Assembly (NCBI RefSeq): GCF_000372465.1
Contig: NZ_AQUZ01000005.1
Span: 124,001 to 188,000 of the forward strand
Direction: 5' to 3'
DNA: 64,000 bases
Source of the DNA: Kribbella catacumbae DSM 19601
Lineage (GTDB): Bacteria; Actinomycetota; Actinomycetes; Propionibacteriales; Kribbellaceae
A program made the translations under genes and the position numbers. A model generated the notes under the pieces. The model did no database searches, was not told the origin of the DNA, and worked only from the letters and a program-made list of their open reading frames with translations. Below, in pieces: positions 42,466 to 50,383 of the stretch (positions are counted from its first letter, which is position 1; every line of letters starts with the position of its first letter).

Positions 42466-43152
42466 ATAGTCGTGCAGTTTCGCCGAGCCGTCGATCATGG
42501 CCCGGGTTCGGCGGTCATGCGCCGCACGTCTTTCTGCGACAGCAGCCTTCAACGCCTCAGCACTGCCGGTCTGGCGCAGTCCGTCCAGCACCGGCCGGAT
42601 CTGGTCGAACCCGTACCGCCCGCGCCGCAGCATGGCGATGATCCGCGCATCCCGCACCTGCACAGGCCCATACCGCCGGTACTTCGTCCCTTGCTCGCGC
42701 AACGGCATGAGCAATTCCGCCGACTCCCAAACCCGCAGCGTCGACGTCCGTACGCCGAGCTGGGCCGCCAACTCCCCCACCAGCAAAGGCGGGCCACTCA
42801 ACGCCGGCACACCATCGAGGAACTCCTCAGCCGCCGCACCCAGCGCCTCGCTCGCGGCATCCGTGGCCAGCCGCTGCTCGTGCAACTCCGCGTGGCTGGC
42901 ATCGATCAGCCGGAACGCCAGCGCGTCGTCGCCGTCGTGCACAGCACACATGATCGAGGTCGCGGTCTCCCGGCCAAATCCGGGCGCCAGCGTGCGATAT
43001 GTGAGCAACGCCTGCAGGTGCACCTCGGCGTACTGCCGATAGCCCGACTCGGACCGCGGTACTTCGGGCAGGATGCCGACATCCTCGTAGTTGCGGACCA
43101 ACTGGGTCGAGATGCCCGCCCGCCTGGCCAGGTCGACCGGTCGCAATCCCAC
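42448..43152 (-). CDS. MerR-type regulator with two DNA-binding domains
   Basis: Regulator of 234 residues with a MerR-like winged helix at each half. The first is RPVDLARRAGISTQLVRNYE followed by DVGILPEVPRSESGYRQY; the second is LLVGELAAQLGVRTSTLRVW followed by ESAELLMPLREQGTKYRRYG. Between them is a helical stretch with VHDGDDALAFRLIDASHAEL. The layout resembles TioE-like regulators from antibiotic clusters. The GTG start lies 11 bp after the SDR stop on the same strand, so the SDR and the regulator form a unit. The 3' end overlaps the cyclase gene by 18 bp, antisense. Confidence 0.85.
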   Translation of the reverse strand: MGLRPVDLARRAGISTQLVRNYEDVGILPEVPRSESGYRQYAEVHLQALLTYRTLAPGFGRETATSIMCAVHDGDDALAFRLIDASHAELHEQRLATDAASEALGAAAEEFLDGVPALSGPPLLVGELAAQLGVRTSTLRVWESAELLMPLREQGTKYRRYGPVQVRDARIIAMLRRGRYGFDQIRPVLDGLRQTGSAEALKAAVAERRAAHDRRTRAMIDGSAKLHDYLGGNR

Positions 43153-43163
43153 GGTCGGCGCTT

Positions 43164-43916
43164 TCAGCGGCCGCCGGCGACGTCGACCATCGAGCCGGTC
43201 ATGTAGGACGAACGCTCCGAGGCGAGGAAGACGATCAGCTCGGCGACCTCGTCCGCCTTGCCCGGGCGACCCAGTGGCGGCGTACCGCCGATCCGCTCGA
43301 GCCGGCCCTCCTCGTGGATGTCGGTCTCGATCAGGCCGGGCCTGATGCCGAGCACCCGGATGCCTTCCTTGGCGACCTCGTTCGCCAGGCCGATCGTCAT
43401 CGTGTCGACGGCCGCCTTGCTGCTCGCGTAGTCGACGTACTCGTTGGCCGAACCGAGCACAGCGCCCCGCGAGGACACGTTGATGATGACTCCCCCGCTG
43501 CCGCCGGACGCGGTCGACATCCGCCGGACCGCGGCACCCGCGACCAGGAACGCGCCGATCGTGTTGATCCGGAACACCCGCTCCAGCCGCGCCAGGTCGT
43601 AGTCGGCGACGCGGCCCGATGGCGTGACGATGCCGGCATTGTTGACCACGGCACCGATCGTCCCGAGCTCGGCGGTCACCGCGTCGAAGAGCCGCTCGAT
43701 CTGGTCGGGCTCAGCGACATCGGCCTGGACGGCGTACGCCCGCCGGCCGAGCTTCTCGCACGTGGCGACCACCTGGTCAGCCTCGTCCGATCGGGTGCGG
43801 TAGCTGACTCCGACATCCCAGCCGTCCGTCGCCAGCGCAACCGCTGCCGCCGCGCCGATCCCGCGGCTTCCACCAGTGACCAAGGCGGTTCCCCGCCGAT
43901 CTTCGTGCTTCGTCAT
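43164..43916 (-). CDS. Short-chain dehydrogenase/reductase
   Basis: Classical SDR, 250 residues. Coenzyme motif TGGSRGIGAAAAVALATDGW, the NNAGIV motif in AVVNNAGIVTPSG, and the catalytic Ser in INVSSRGAV with Tyr and Lys in VDYASSKAAVDTM are intact. The C-terminal PGLIETDIHEEG and SYMTGSMVDVAGGR ending are as in FabG-like oxidoreductases. It sits between a GNAT gene (12 bp upstream) and the double MerR gene (11 bp downstream), all leftward. Substrate unknown. Confidence 0.9.
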   Translation of the reverse strand: MTKHEDRRGTALVTGGSRGIGAAAAVALATDGWDVGVSYRTRSDEADQVVATCEKLGRRAYAVQADVAEPDQIERLFDAVTAELGTIGAVVNNAGIVTPSGRVADYDLARLERVFRINTIGAFLVAGAAVRRMSTASGGSGGVIINVSSRGAVLGSANEYVDYASSKAAVDTMTIGLANEVAKEGIRVLGIRPGLIETDIHEEGRLERIGGTPPLGRPGKADEVAELIVFLASERSSYMTGSMVDVAGGR

Positions 43917-43928
43917 GAGGCCAGCCTT

Positions 43929-44732
43929 TCACGCTTTGGCGGGAGGCCTCGAGACGAACAGCTGGACCTCGTTGTCGCCGAACCCCAGCGAGCGATAGAT
44001 CCGGATCGCGAGATAGTCAGGATCGGCGACCATCACCAGCGTGTGCGCCCCGAGCTCATCGAACCCGTACCGCGAAGCGCGGTGCACGAGCGTGCTCGCG
44101 ATTCCCCGGCCGCGGTCGTCCGGATGCGTCTGCACGGTCTGGAAGCGCGCGACCCCCGAGCCATCCGAGGCGAGCCCGAGCGACGCCTGCAGCCGATCCC
44201 CGTCGAAGGCACCGAACCACTTCGCGTCGCCGGCTTCGCAGAGCGCCCGCTCCGCTTCGACGCGGCGCCGGTTGAACTCGCGATACCCGTCGTCGACCTC
44301 CATCGTTGCCGACGTCAACGTCAGGTCGACCAGCTGCTCCCAATCGCCGTCACTGGTCAGGAACCGGTACTGCGAGGTGTCGTTCGGCCGGGCCGGTTCA
44401 TGGACCTCGGTCGCCGTCATCACCGTGCTGCGCTCGACCTCGAGACTGGCCGCCTTGAGCTCGTCCTCACTGCCGGCCAGGCCGTCTGTCGTGTCGAGGC
44501 CCATTGAGCGATGAGCCGCGTCGGGGAACTCGCGACGGAAGATCTCCTCTCGCGCCACGGCGTCACCCGGCGCGAATGGCGTACGGAACAGCAGGTAGTT
44601 GCCCCACCAGAAGGTCGGGTTGGACGGAGTACGAACGACGACGTACTCCCCCTGGTCGGTCAGCTCGCTGCCGCTCATCTCGAGCAACATCAGATCCGTC
44701 CGGTAACCGAGGCTGGTGATGGCGATGTCCAC
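43929..44732 (-). CDS. GNAT family acetyltransferase
   Basis: Protein of 267 residues with a GNAT domain in the C-terminal half: motif A VQTHPDDRGRGIASTLVHRA, then LVMVADPDYLAIRIYRSLGF. The N-terminal half (TSNPTFWWGNYLLFRTPFAP in part, an SNPTFWWGN block) is a degenerate second domain seen in other actinobacterial members. ATG 44732. First gene of the leftward GNAT-SDR-MerR set. Acceptor unknown. Confidence 0.82.
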   Translation of the reverse strand: MDIAITSLGYRTDLMLLEMSGSELTDQGEYVVVRTPSNPTFWWGNYLLFRTPFAPGDAVAREEIFRREFPDAAHRSMGLDTTDGLAGSEDELKAASLEVERSTVMTATEVHEPARPNDTSQYRFLTSDGDWEQLVDLTLTSATMEVDDGYREFNRRRVEAERALCEAGDAKWFGAFDGDRLQASLGLASDGSGVARFQTVQTHPDDRGRGIASTLVHRASRYGFDELGAHTLVMVADPDYLAIRIYRSLGFGDNEVQLFVSRPPAKA

Positions 44733-44859
44733 CTCACCATCCTCGCCGGGCCGTCAAGACGATTTGCTGGTCCGACACGGCGCACTAGTGCCCGGGCACT
44801 AGGCAGGTCAGGCCGCTGGCTCTAGGTGGCGGTCTTCGCGGATCCCTAGCGTCGATGGT

Positions 44860-46296
44860 GTGCCCCTTCCGAAGGTTGTCCGCTGGTCGTCGGCCCTCCT
44901 CGCCATGCTCGTTCTCGCGCTGGTGCCGGCCGCGCAGGCGCAGGCGCATGGCGTCAGCGCGACTGCGGACCTGCAGCTCGCGCAGACGTTTGCTGGCAAC
45001 GAGCTCACGGTCGTCATCCGCCGGACTCCCGAGGTACCAGGCCCGCTGCTGGTGGACGTGATCGCGCACGCCCCGGTGAGAGCGCGCTCTCTGGAGCTCG
45101 GCGTCCGCAGTGTCGAGCTGGGTGCGTTGTCGGCGGGTGAGATCGCGCTCTCCGACGCTGGGATTCAGTCCGCGCAACTCCGGGTGACTGCCGCCGGGAT
45201 ACACGAGCTGACACTTCGGACCGGCTCAGAGCAGGCACTGATTCCCTTCCGCGTGCTCGTGCCGAAGCCCGCGGGTTGGGAGTTCTTCATCTATGGCGCC
45301 TTCGGCGTCGCGGGCCTGCTGATCCTGACGGGAATCGCCTCTACAACGATCGGCGTACTGCGGCCGTTCGCCGTGCCGCAGGCACTGCTCGTCCTGGTCG
45401 CGTTGGTGGCCGCCTCGACGACCGCGATGCTTTCCAAGGATCTTCCGCCCTCCACACCCGAGGGTGCGCCTGAGGTAGGCAGCGCTCGGGGCGACCCGAC
45501 GGACGGATCAGCGCCCGGCGGCCGGCCCTATGCCAACCTCACGCTGCGGACCGAGCCTGCGAAGCCAGTCACCGGCAAGCCCGTGACCATCACCCTGCTG
45601 CTGACCGACGGCAACACCGGGCGACCGGTCGACGATCTCGTCGCCCATCACGCGGCACTGCTGCACACCGTCATCACCGGCGAGGCAGGCAAGGACTTCC
45701 ATCACGTGCACCCGGTTCGGACCGGCCCTGGCCTGTACCGGCTGCAACTCACAATGCGCTCGCCAGGTCGTCATCTCCTGTACGCCGAGTTCGAGCGCGC
45801 CGACAGCGGCGCCCAACTCGTCACCGGCTCCTTCGTCGTCGATCGCGCGCCAACTGGCCAGCCGAGGCGTGCCGCAGCGGCTCGGCGCGGCACCGGCCCG
45901 GCGCTGTCGGCTCCCGAGTACGGCACTGGGTCTATCCAGCTCTCACCGGGCAAGCCGGTCGCAGGCCGCCCAGTCACGATCGCCGCCCACGTCACCGCGG
46001 ACGGGCGGCCGGCCACCGATCTCCAGCCGTGGCTCGGAATGGCCGGCCACCTGATCGTCCGCGATCCAGAGAGCGCTTTCTTCGGCCACGTCCACGAACT
46101 GACCTCGATGGCCGCACAGTCGAGGTCGCCGGACCAGCCACCGCCTGACGAGACCGTCGCCGCCGAAGGCCCGGAGCTCCGCTTCACCTTCACCTTCCCG
46201 GCCGCCGGCCGCTACCTGGTGTGGATCCAGTACGCCCGCGGCTTCCGGATCTACACCGTGCCGACCACCGTCACCGTGTCGAAAGGACAACCATGA
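44860..46296 (+). CDS. Secreted/membrane protein with duplicated His-rich YtkA-like modules
   Basis: Protein of 478 residues, not characterised to my knowledge. A signal peptide ends near AQAQA-HG (about residue 29). A beta-rich periplasmic part follows, then two helices (FIYGAFGVAGLLILTGIAST and AVPQALLVLVALVAAS). The C-terminal extracellular part has two related modules: both start KPVtGkPVTI and share a His motif, HTVITGEAGKDFHHVHPV in the first and HLIVRDPESAFFGHVHEL in the second, and end G-R-x-L-x-x-F/W. Such His pairs on a YtkA/CopC-like sandwich suggest metal, perhaps copper, binding. GTG start. It opens a six-gene unit; its stop overlaps the next start in ATGA. Confidence 0.7.
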   Translation: MPLPKVVRWSSALLAMLVLALVPAAQAQAHGVSATADLQLAQTFAGNELTVVIRRTPEVPGPLLVDVIAHAPVRARSLELGVRSVELGALSAGEIALSDAGIQSAQLRVTAAGIHELTLRTGSEQALIPFRVLVPKPAGWEFFIYGAFGVAGLLILTGIASTTIGVLRPFAVPQALLVLVALVAASTTAMLSKDLPPSTPEGAPEVGSARGDPTDGSAPGGRPYANLTLRTEPAKPVTGKPVTITLLLTDGNTGRPVDDLVAHHAALLHTVITGEAGKDFHHVHPVRTGPGLYRLQLTMRSPGRHLLYAEFERADSGAQLVTGSFVVDRAPTGQPRRAAAARRGTGPALSAPEYGTGSIQLSPGKPVAGRPVTIAAHVTADGRPATDLQPWLGMAGHLIVRDPESAFFGHVHELTSMAAQSRSPDQPPPDETVAAEGPELRFTFTFPAAGRYLVWIQYARGFRIYTVPTTVTVSKGQP

Positions 46297-46733
46297 CCAG
46301 CAAAACCACAGCACCGCCACGCCGCCGTACGACGCTGCTGGTGCCGGGCCTCGCCCTGGCGGCGGTGGTTGCTGCCGGCATCTTCTTCGTCAACCGGGAC
46401 AGGGCCGCCGAACCAGCCGTTCTCAGGGCCGGCTCGGCCGCGCACCAGGTCGAGGTGCATCTGGCCGAGCCGCGGACCGGCCAGCTCGATCTCGAGCTCA
46501 CCGTCGCCGCGACCGGTGGTGACACGGCCGGAATCACCGGCGTGAGTGTCGAGGCAGCGATGCCCAGCATGGGCCATGCGACCTCGGAGCTCCCCGGGAC
46601 GGCCGTCGGTTCCGGCCGCTACCGGTTCCACGGCGAGCTGTTCCCGATGACCGGCCAGTGGGACCTGACCGTGCACGTCGCCTCAGTCGGCGGTCCCGAC
46701 CAGATCACCCTCCCCGTCACCGTGACGCGATGA
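46293..46733 (+). CDS. YtkA/FixH-like membrane-anchored protein
   Basis: Protein of 146 residues: a short basic cytoplasmic tail, one helix (LLVPGLALAAVVAAGIFFV, about 16-34), then an extracytoplasmic YtkA-like beta domain. The characteristic part is GVSVEAAMPSMGHATSELPG followed by GRYRFHGELFPMTGQWDLTV. In FixH/YtkA families the MPSMGH-type Met and His residues are thought to bind copper. ATG overlaps the previous stop (ATGA), fixing the start. The gene fits a role together with the larger protein encoded upstream. Confidence 0.78.
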   Translation: MTSKTTAPPRRRTTLLVPGLALAAVVAAGIFFVNRDRAAEPAVLRAGSAAHQVEVHLAEPRTGQLDLELTVAATGGDTAGITGVSVEAAMPSMGHATSELPGTAVGSGRYRFHGELFPMTGQWDLTVHVASVGGPDQITLPVTVTR

Positions 46734-46744
46734 AAGGACCTTCC

Positions 46745-47866
46745 ATGACCCGGACCTCAGCCAGCTCGTCGCGTGTACTGCCCAGGCGCGAACAGCTCGG
46801 CGCCTGGTTCCTCCTGACCGGCACAGCCCTTAGCGGCCTCGGCCTGGTCTGGGACGTGCAATGGCATTCCGACGTCGGCCCGGACACGTTCTTCACCGCT
46901 CCCCATCTGGTGATGTACCTCGGTGGAGCGCTCTCCGGCATCACCTCGCTCATCGTCGTGCTGCTCGGGACGCGAGCCGCGCAGCGTCCGCAGTACGTGG
47001 ACGGCGCTCCGGCGCTCACCGTGCTCGGGACGTTCCGGGCGCCGCTGCCGTTTCTCGTCTGCGGGACCGCGGGCGCCATCGGACTGCTCTACGGCCTCAC
47101 CGACCTGTGGTGGCACGAGGTCTTCGGCTTCGACGTCACGCCGACCTCGCCACCGCACGTCGCGATGGCGCTGATGTCGCTGTTCGACACCTTCGGCCTG
47201 GTGATGGCGTTCGTCATGCTGCGTTCGAGCCAGGCCGGGCGGATCGGCCTGATCTGCTCGGCCGCTGTCGCCCTCCCCAACCTGCTCTTCCTGTCCTACT
47301 CGACGCCGCCGATCCGAGGCATCAACATGTTCGTCCTCGCGCTCGTCGCCTTCGGCGTCCTGCTCGTCACGGCTGTGGCCGGTGCGCTGCGGCGCCCGTC
47401 CGCGGTGGCCTGGATCGCGCTCAGCACCTCGGCCGTCACGGCGGTGATGTGGTACTTCGGGCCGGTGGCGACCAACGTCTACGCTGACGCGCTCGGTCTG
47501 GGAATGCGCGACTACGCGGCGGGCTATCCGGCGATGGCGATCACCATGCCCTTCGCACTGCCCGTTGCAGCCCTCGTCCTCGCGGTCGGCTTCCGGTACG
47601 CCGCCGCCCGCAACTACCGGCCACAGGTGGTGCTCCCCGCGCTCGGTGCGGCAGCCGGTGTCTTGGTTGCCCTTGGCTACGTACTGATCCCCGTTCTGGA
47701 CACTCCTCCGGCAACGCTGGCGCCGGCGGCTCTGGTCGGAGCGCTGGCGGCCTGGATCGGCTGGCAGCTCGGATCTCTCGGACGAGAGATCAGCGCAGAC
47801 GTCACCCTGCCATCCGGTACCTCGGCGCCCCAGCCCACTCCCCACCTACTCGGCACGGAGGTCTGA
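46745..47866 (+). CDS. Polytopic membrane protein with duplicated D-x-x-W-H motif
   Basis: Uncharacterised integral membrane protein of 373 residues with about ten predicted helices. Two similar segments stand near the N-terminus, VWDVQWHSDVGPDTFFTAPH and LTDLWWHEVFGFDVTPTSPPH, each Asp-x-x-Trp-His, Gly-x-Asp, and Pro-(Pro)-His before a helix. Repeated His at the same membrane face suggests a metal or haem site, or a channel. I use ATG 46745 with AAAGGA 7 nt upstream; an ATG at 46730 overlapping the previous stop is possible. It follows the YtkA-like gene after 11 bp and precedes another secreted protein gene after 3 bp. I recognise no named family. Confidence 0.7.
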   Translation: MTRTSASSSRVLPRREQLGAWFLLTGTALSGLGLVWDVQWHSDVGPDTFFTAPHLVMYLGGALSGITSLIVVLLGTRAAQRPQYVDGAPALTVLGTFRAPLPFLVCGTAGAIGLLYGLTDLWWHEVFGFDVTPTSPPHVAMALMSLFDTFGLVMAFVMLRSSQAGRIGLICSAAVALPNLLFLSYSTPPIRGINMFVLALVAFGVLLVTAVAGALRRPSAVAWIALSTSAVTAVMWYFGPVATNVYADALGLGMRDYAAGYPAMAITMPFALPVAALVLAVGFRYAAARNYRPQVVLPALGAAAGVLVALGYVLIPVLDTPPATLAPAALVGALAAWIGWQLGSLGREISADVTLPSGTSAPQPTPHLLGTEV

Positions 47867-47869
47867 CCG

Positions 47870-48442
47870 ATGCCCAAAGCAACCATTCTGGCCGTCGCGG
47901 CGCTCGCTCTGCTCTTCGGCGTTTCCACCGCTCCGGCCGCGGCCGCGGCACCGAAGCCTGTTGCCGTGGTGCACTCCGAGGTGATCCAGGTCGGTCCCTA
48001 CACGCTGCGGACCTCCTTCAGCGAATGGCCTCTGCGAGCCGACCGTTCACTCGACTTCCTGTTCGAGCCGGCCAACGGCATCACCTCGATGACGGGCACG
48101 GTCCGCCCGCTCTCACCGGCCGGCAAGGTGTTCCAGCCGCAGGCTCAGTCGACCTCGGAGGGCACGGACCTCGCTCGCCACCCGCGCGACCTGGCCAGCT
48201 GGGGCTTCGACATCGTGGCCTTGACTGCCCCCGGGACCTGGCGGTTCGAGTTCACCCTCGACGGGCCCGACGGGCGCGGTACCGGCGTACTCGAGATCCC
48301 TGTGGGCGAACGGCCTGGACCGCCTGGCGCACTAGCCTGGTCGGTAGCCCTGCTGCCACTGGCGGCCGTCGTACCGATCGGGGGTTATCTGTGGTGGAGG
48401 ACCAGGCCAGGGCGCCGGCGCGAGACCTGGACATGGGCCTGA
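47870..48442 (+). CDS. Secreted protein with C-terminal membrane anchor
   Basis: Protein of 190 residues: signal peptide with a cleavage site near AAAAAPKP (about residue 26), a beta-rich domain (QVGPYTLRTSFSEWPLRADR and GTWRFEFTLDGPDGRGTGVL), a C-terminal helix (ALAWSVALLPLAAVVPIGGY) and a basic Trp/Arg tail that would stay in the cytoplasm. It resembles the other YtkA/CopC-like proteins of this locus in layout but lacks their His pairs. It begins 3 bp after the membrane gene, and its end overlaps the sensor kinase gene by 10 bp. It could be the extracellular input for that kinase. Confidence 0.65.
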   Translation: MPKATILAVAALALLFGVSTAPAAAAAPKPVAVVHSEVIQVGPYTLRTSFSEWPLRADRSLDFLFEPANGITSMTGTVRPLSPAGKVFQPQAQSTSEGTDLARHPRDLASWGFDIVALTAPGTWRFEFTLDGPDGRGTGVLEIPVGERPGPPGALAWSVALLPLAAVVPIGGYLWWRTRPGRRRETWTWA

Positions 48443-49593
48443 TCCAACGCCTCGCCGCGCGAATCCGGGCGGGCATCCTGCCGGTGGACCAGGGCAACCA
48501 CCTGGTGACCGCCTCCCTCCCGCTGCTGATCGCGGTGACGCTGTTCCAGAGCACGGACGGCAATGGCTGGGTCGGCCTCGGCTCGGGGATCGCCCAGAGC
48601 CTGGCGCTCAGCTGGGGCCGGCGTCAGCCCGTACCGACCGTGCTGGCCGTCATCCTGATCGACCTGGCGGGACTCGCCCTGGGTGCGGAGCTGCTCGGCT
48701 TCGGCGTGATCATCTCCGGGTACTACGCGGCCGCCTGGGGCAACCGGTGGGAACGCAAGACAGCGCTCTCTCTCGGACTGGCCTTCGCCTTGTATGTCGG
48801 CCTTTTCGCACCTGGGCACGCTCTCTCGATCGGGGCGATCCTAGGCGCCGGGTTCCTCGCCTTCTGGGTCAGCGGCCGCTTCGAGGCCACTCAGCGCGGG
48901 CGGATCAGCGAGCTCAGCGAGCAGACCGACCGGCTCGCCGAGGAACGTGCCGCCGCAGAGCAACGCGCCGCGGACCGGGAGCGCGCTCTCCTGGCTCGCG
49001 AGCTGCACGACATCCTCAACCACTCCGTCACCGGGATGGTGCTTGATGCCGAAGCGGGCGCGGAGACTGGGACTGAGGCCGACGCCCGGGAGACGCTGCA
49101 CCGGGTCGCCGACACCGGCCGCGACTCCCTGGCCGAGCTCCGCCGGCTTCTCGGCGTACTGCGAACCAGTGCTCCCGACGAGCTCCGCCCACCCCCGAGC
49201 CTGGAGCAGGTGGATGAGCTGGTGGCCCAGATTCCCTCCGGCGGGCCGACCGTGACCGTTGACCGGCACGGGGTGGTCCGGCCGGGCGACACGAGCATCG
49301 AGCTTGCGGCGTACCGGGTCGTGCAGGAGTCACTGACCAACGTCGCGAAGCACGCGGGCGCAGTACCGGCGACCGTCCGGTTGACCTACCTCGCTGACAG
49401 TCTGGAGATCGTTGTGACCAACGAGTTGCCACGGTCGAACCGTCGAAGTGCGGTCGTGCATGGTACCGGTCTGGTCGGGCTGCGGGAACGGGTCGAACTG
49501 CTCGGCGGCAGCCTGCACGCCGGTACGTCGGAAGCCGGCGGATTCACCGTGTACGCCATGCTGCCGCTGCGTCCGAGGTCCTTGGATGACTGA
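48433..49593 (+). CDS. Sensor histidine kinase (NarL-partner type, HisKA_3)
   Basis: Membrane sensor of 386 residues. About five helices fill residues 20-140, with very short loops, so it has no large extracellular domain of its own. A coiled-coil linker (EQTDRLAEERAAAEQRAADR) leads to the dimerisation/phosphoacceptor helix with His192 in LARELHDILNHSVTGM. The ATPase domain has N-box YRVVQESLTNVAKHAGAV and G-box GTGLVGLRERVELLGG. The start ATG 48433 overlaps the upstream gene; the stop overlaps the response regulator by 8 bp. Together they form one two-component system devoted to the 44.9-48.4 kb genes or to a target elsewhere. Confidence 0.9.
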   Translation: MGLIQRLAARIRAGILPVDQGNHLVTASLPLLIAVTLFQSTDGNGWVGLGSGIAQSLALSWGRRQPVPTVLAVILIDLAGLALGAELLGFGVIISGYYAAAWGNRWERKTALSLGLAFALYVGLFAPGHALSIGAILGAGFLAFWVSGRFEATQRGRISELSEQTDRLAEERAAAEQRAADRERALLARELHDILNHSVTGMVLDAEAGAETGTEADARETLHRVADTGRDSLAELRRLLGVLRTSAPDELRPPPSLEQVDELVAQIPSGGPTVTVDRHGVVRPGDTSIELAAYRVVQESLTNVAKHAGAVPATVRLTYLADSLEIVVTNELPRSNRRSAVVHGTGLVGLRERVELLGGSLHAGTSEAGGFTVYAMLPLRPRSLDD

Positions 49594-50260
49594 GGGTTTT
49601 GGCCGGACGGTGCGCGTCGTCGTCTGCGACGACGAGCAGCTCTTGCGCGAGGCACTGAGCCGGCTGGTCGACGTGGCGCCGGACCTGACCGTCGTCGGGC
49701 TGGCGGGAAACGGCGCAGAGGCCCTGGAGGCTGTCGCGCGACATTCGCCGGACGTCGTCCTGATGGATATCCGGATGCCGGTCCTCGACGGCATCGAGGC
49801 GACCAGGCGGATCGTCCGCGGCCACCCCCGGACGCGCATCCTGATCCTGACCACCTACGACCTCGACAGCTACGTGTACGCCGCGCTGCAGGCCGGCGCC
49901 AGCGGTTTCCTGCTGAAGGACGCACCGAGCGAGCGGCTCCGTGACGGCATCCGCATCGTTGCTGCCGGCAACTCTGTACTGGCGCCCGAGGCAACGGCCC
50001 GGATGATCGAGGCGCTCCGCCCCGACCTGCCCGACGAGGCCGACCGGGTCCTGCTCACCGCGATCACCAACCTGACCGGCCGCGAGCGCGAGGTCTTCGA
50101 TCTGGTCGCCACCGGCCTGTCCAACCAGCAGATTGCCGAACGGCTCACCATCAGCCGCTACACCGTCAAGGTCCACGTCTCCAGCATGCTGGCCAAGCTC
50201 GGCCTGCCGGACCGGATCCAGGCTGTTCTCGCGCTCTCCCGCCTTCGTCCACACCTGTAG
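49586..50260 (+). CDS. Response regulator, NarL/FixJ family
   Basis: DNA-binding response regulator, 224 residues. Receiver domain with the acidic pair in VVVCDDEQLLREALS, phosphorylation site Asp61 in VVLMDIRMPVLDG, Thr in LILTTYDLDSY and Lys in GFLLKDAPSERL. The LuxR-type helix-turn-helix is LTGREREVFDLVATGLSNQQ followed by IAERLTISRYTVKVHVSSML. It overlaps the kinase gene by 8 bp. Its last nine codons are the first unit of a small tandem repeat that continues past the stop. Confidence 0.94.
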   Translation: MTEGFGRTVRVVVCDDEQLLREALSRLVDVAPDLTVVGLAGNGAEALEAVARHSPDVVLMDIRMPVLDGIEATRRIVRGHPRTRILILTTYDLDSYVYAALQAGASGFLLKDAPSERLRDGIRIVAAGNSVLAPEATARMIEALRPDLPDEADRVLLTAITNLTGREREVFDLVATGLSNQQIAERLTISRYTVKVHVSSMLAKLGLPDRIQAVLALSRLRPHL

Positions 50261-50308
50261 CTCTCCCCCGCCTTCGTCCACACCTGTAGCTTTCCCCGCC
50301 TTCGTCGG
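50234..50308. repeat. Tandem repeat of the response regulator 3' end
   Basis: CCGCCTTCGTCCACACCTGTAG, preceded by CTCTCC, occurs at 50234-50260 (including the stop codon TAG) and again at 50261-50289, with a third truncated unit to 50308. Units are 27 and 29 bp. The second copy also ends in TAG. It looks like local duplication by slippage at the gene end. Confidence 0.75.
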
Positions 50309-50320
50309 CACGTGGATTGA

Positions 50321-50371
50321 CATGCAGCTAATCGGCTGCCTATGGTCATTAGGTAGCCAAATGGCTGCATG
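50321..50371. promoter_or_regulatory. 51-bp imperfect palindrome, candidate ArsR operator
   Basis: The sequence begins CATGCAGC and ends GCTGCATG, with an inner GGCTGCCTA / TAGGTAGCC pair; the right half holds a compact AGCCA-AA-TGGCT palindrome. The element ends 12 bp before the start of the ArsR-SRPBCC gene, so it is well placed for autorepression. Confidence 0.65.
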
Positions 50372-50383
50372 AACGGAGCGGTG

